From CAVWDU01 sp963840725 (GTDB taxonomy: Bacteria > Pseudomonadota > Gammaproteobacteria > Pseudomonadales > Halieaceae), in contig CAWIZY010000018.1 in assembly GCA_963840725.1 (NCBI GenBank), forward strand, positions 124,001 to 188,000: a DNA stretch of 64,000 nt, in the 5' to 3' direction. A program made the translations under genes and the position numbers. The notes beneath the pieces are model-generated. The model saw only the letters and a program-made list of their open reading frames with translations, had not been told where the DNA came from and searched no databases. Position 1 is the first letter of the stretch. Every line of letters begins with the position of its first letter. Below, in pieces: positions 62,311 to 64,000 of this stretch.

Positions 62311-63753
62311 TCATGGCGCAAGAAGCAGATAGTCGCGCATGATCGCGAACAGGTCGGGTTGCTGGATATACGCGGGCACGCGATCTTTCCCCACTGCGTT
62401 TGCGTACAGGGGCACGCTGGCTCCGGTATGTTCCTCCCAGACGAAATTGTTGGTAGCGTAATTGATCGACATGATGCTGCCTTCCGGGGTGATCAGGCGC
62501 GCCAAACGGCCGGGCGTATAAACGGGTACCGGATACGCGTCGAACAGGCTCACTTCAGGAACCAGCTGCGCCGCATGTGAGTGATCCGCAGTGACTAACA
62601 CCAGCGTGTTCGGGTGCTCGCGGGCGAAGTCAAGACTACTCTCCAGGGCTTCTTCGAGTTGTGCTACTTCGCCGATAGAGCCGCAGGGCAAACGCTCGTG
62701 AGCCTGCTTGTCGATCGAGGCGGACTCAATCATCAGGAAAAACCCCCGCTGGTTGTCCCTGGAGAGGTGGGCCAGCGCGGCGTCGGTCATTGTGCGCAGG
62801 CTGGGAACTTCTGCGGCGACAGGGTTGGCTTCGCAGGTCATCGGTTTTGGCAACGTGACCCCGCCCAGATAATCGTTGACCTGGTTGAGCAGGCTGGGTT
62901 CCGGTTGTTCCGCGCCGCGGCCGCCAGCGCTCTGTAAACGCACCGGCAAGGTGCTGGGCGAGAACAAGCCAAGCAGTCGCAGAGGCGTTACCGCCGCCGC
63001 CAGCCCCTGCTTATCGTCTATGACCTTGAAACCGCGTGTTCTCGCTATGTCGATGAGGCTGCTATCGCTGGCCTCAGCCTTGTGCAGAAAGTGTTTGCTT
63101 CCACCACCCAGGATGACATCGAGATCCGAATCTACCAGCTGTTCGGCGATTGAGCCGCCGCCACCATTGGTCTTGAGGTGGCGGATGCATTCACCCAGAT
63201 AGATGTTGCGGTAGACCACTTTATTCATCTGCGACGGATTTTCGCAGCGTCGCAGGTTGACATGCGCGACGAATGCGGCCGGCGTGGCATCGGTCACGCT
63301 CGCCGTGGTTACCAGGCCGGTACGGTAACCCGCCTGTTCAGCCAGCTCGACGATATTGACGACTGAGTCGCCGCTGCCGGGCGCCGTACCAATGCGGCCG
63401 CGGCTGGTGACAATGCCAGTAGCCATGGAGCTGGCGGTGTTGGCGGAGTCAGAGACATACACAGGTTTGCCAGTGGCCTGATCTTCGGCTGCCAGCACCT
63501 GAACATTGGCCCGCAGCGGCAGCGTGTCCATGGTGAGGCGACCCTGCGACCCCTTGAGGTAATTGCGCGCGATGGTGATCTGGTGTTCCCCCATACCGTC
63601 GCCAATCAGCAGGATGACATGACGCGGCGCAGGGTCTGGCTGACCTGCAAGCATATTGTCTGCTGTCGTGCTTGCCGCGGCCGCTGCGGTGAAGGACAGG
63701 TTCGCGATGACGGTGACGACGAACGATGGTGCCAACAGGGTCGTGAACTGCAT
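62311..63753 (-). CDS. Alkaline phosphatase
   Basis: A 480-residue periplasmic metallo-phosphatase. The ATG at 63753 opens a signal peptide (MQFTTLLAPSFVVTVIANLS, cut after the Ala run). A longer frame adds 35 residues and would run into the ammonium transporter promoter. Metal and nucleophile motifs are HVILLIGDGMGEHQ, DSANTASSMATGIVTSRG (Ser of DSAxTA as nucleophile), VTDATPAAFVAHV, MIESASIDKQAHE, TADHSHAAQ and the His in WEEHTG. All expected zinc and magnesium ligands appear present. It releases phosphate from organic phosphoesters, usually under phosphate starvation. No clear Pho box is visible in the short upstream gap. Confidence 0.92.
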   Translation of the reverse strand: MQFTTLLAPSFVVTVIANLSFTAAAAASTTADNMLAGQPDPAPRHVILLIGDGMGEHQITIARNYLKGSQGRLTMDTLPLRANVQVLAAEDQATGKPVYVSDSANTASSMATGIVTSRGRIGTAPGSGDSVVNIVELAEQAGYRTGLVTTASVTDATPAAFVAHVNLRRCENPSQMNKVVYRNIYLGECIRHLKTNGGGGSIAEQLVDSDLDVILGGGSKHFLHKAEASDSSLIDIARTRGFKVIDDKQGLAAAVTPLRLLGLFSPSTLPVRLQSAGGRGAEQPEPSLLNQVNDYLGGVTLPKPMTCEANPVAAEVPSLRTMTDAALAHLSRDNQRGFFLMIESASIDKQAHERLPCGSIGEVAQLEEALESSLDFAREHPNTLVLVTADHSHAAQLVPEVSLFDAYPVPVYTPGRLARLITPEGSIMSINYATNNFVWEEHTGASVPLYANAVGKDRVPAYIQQPDLFAIMRDYLLLAP

Positions 63754-63863
63754 AGAGATGACTCGTATTGATAGCGCATTGGCTGGACACCGAATCTGGC
63801 CCGAACCAAACCACTGTGATAGCACAACCCGGAAGTTCTTGTAAACGTCCGAGTCCACGTGCA

Positions 63864-64000
63864 GTGTCCCTCGCGACTGGCAGCGTTGGAGTCCGCAGCG
63901 CCGATACCGCCTGGATACTGACCTCGACTGCCCTGGTTTTGTTTATGACCTTGCCGGGTTTGTCACTGTTTTACAGCGGTCTTGTTCGGGTCAAGAACGT
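63864..64000 (+). CDS. Ammonium transporter, 5' partial
   Basis: The last bases of the window start an Amt/Rh-family transporter. The frame from 63864 reads ADTAWILTSTALVLFMTLPG and then LSLFYSGLVRVKN, the hallmark N-terminal helix of ammonium transporters. Relatives have GLxLFYGGLVRxKN; here the first Gly is Ser. The start could be GTG 63864 (18 residues before the conserved helix), but no good ribosome site is seen. The gene is divergent from the alkaline phosphatase gene and continues beyond base 64000. There is no sign of a typical long Sec signal, as in AmtB members without one. Confidence 0.8.
   Translation, partial: MSLATGSVGVRSADTAWILTSTALVLFMTLPGLSLFYSGLVRVKN

Overview
The window is compact, GC-rich chromosomal DNA from a free-living Gram-negative bacterium. 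An aerobic, probably marine gammaproteobacterium of the Cellvibrionales/Halieaceae kind is the best guess. This rests on gene content (CrbS/CrbR-type acetate system, DcaP porin, wax ester synthase, GspA/GspB, DjlA, SstT, a HME-RND pump and many outer-membrane and periplasmic proteins), not on a marker gene. I saw no rRNA, tRNA, CRISPR array, insertion sequence or integrase. Two genes carry single frameshifts, one at a run of eight C and one at a GG pair, so some assembly error is possible.

Layout. 1-2.8 kb, all minus: a partial outer-membrane-type protein, a chalcone-isomerase-like periplasmic protein, DjlA, and a degenerate receiver fused to a Pat-like GNAT acetyltransferase. 3-7.4 kb: an esterase, an exported PLP fold-III protein and a penicillin-acylase lipoprotein. 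7.8-12 kb: a giant multi-domain membrane sensor split in two by a frameshift. 12-15.5 kb: a cysteine-desulfurase-like enzyme, a small membrane protein, an exported histidine phosphatase and a VOC protein.

15.5-21.3 kb is the most unusual metabolic block. Two tandem FAD-dependent oxidoreductases, a GcvT/DmdA-like aminomethyltransferase and a Rieske oxygenase follow one another with overlapping or near-overlapping ends. The Rieske enzyme has a glutamate at the bridging position typical of quaternary-amine demethylases. Together they read as an uncharacterised oxidative N-demethylation route that passes C1 units to tetrahydrofolate. Next come a wax ester synthase with a long Lys/Ala repeat tail, a phospholipase-D lipoprotein, an HMG-CoA reductase behind recQ, an SLC13-type permease, a BrxR/CapW-type WYL regulator without a visible defence system, and an M24 peptidase.

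32-44 kb: an HxlR regulator, the SstT transporter, a DUF501 protein, a TolB/TPR membrane protein, a membrane-tethered LuxR regulator divergent from a three-part HME-RND efflux operon with DUF3240, and DAHP synthase with an extended -10 promoter. 44-56.5 kb: a DUF481 protein, then an acetate-responsive module. This module is an SSS-fused hybrid histidine kinase (CrbS-like), a LuxR response regulator (CrbR-like), a DcaP porin, a DUF4212/sodium-solute symporter pair, a small unknown protein, a cNMP/CBS/DUF294 protein and a DEDDh exonuclease. Three related 10-bp pseudo-palindromes lie upstream of the porin and the symporter operon and may be the response-regulator sites.

56.5-64 kb: a frameshifted nitronate monooxygenase divergent from a PadR regulator across a clear palindromic operator, a membrane-anchored PQQ-type sugar dehydrogenase, the GspA/GspB pair, an alkaline phosphatase and the first codons of an ammonium transporter that runs off the end.
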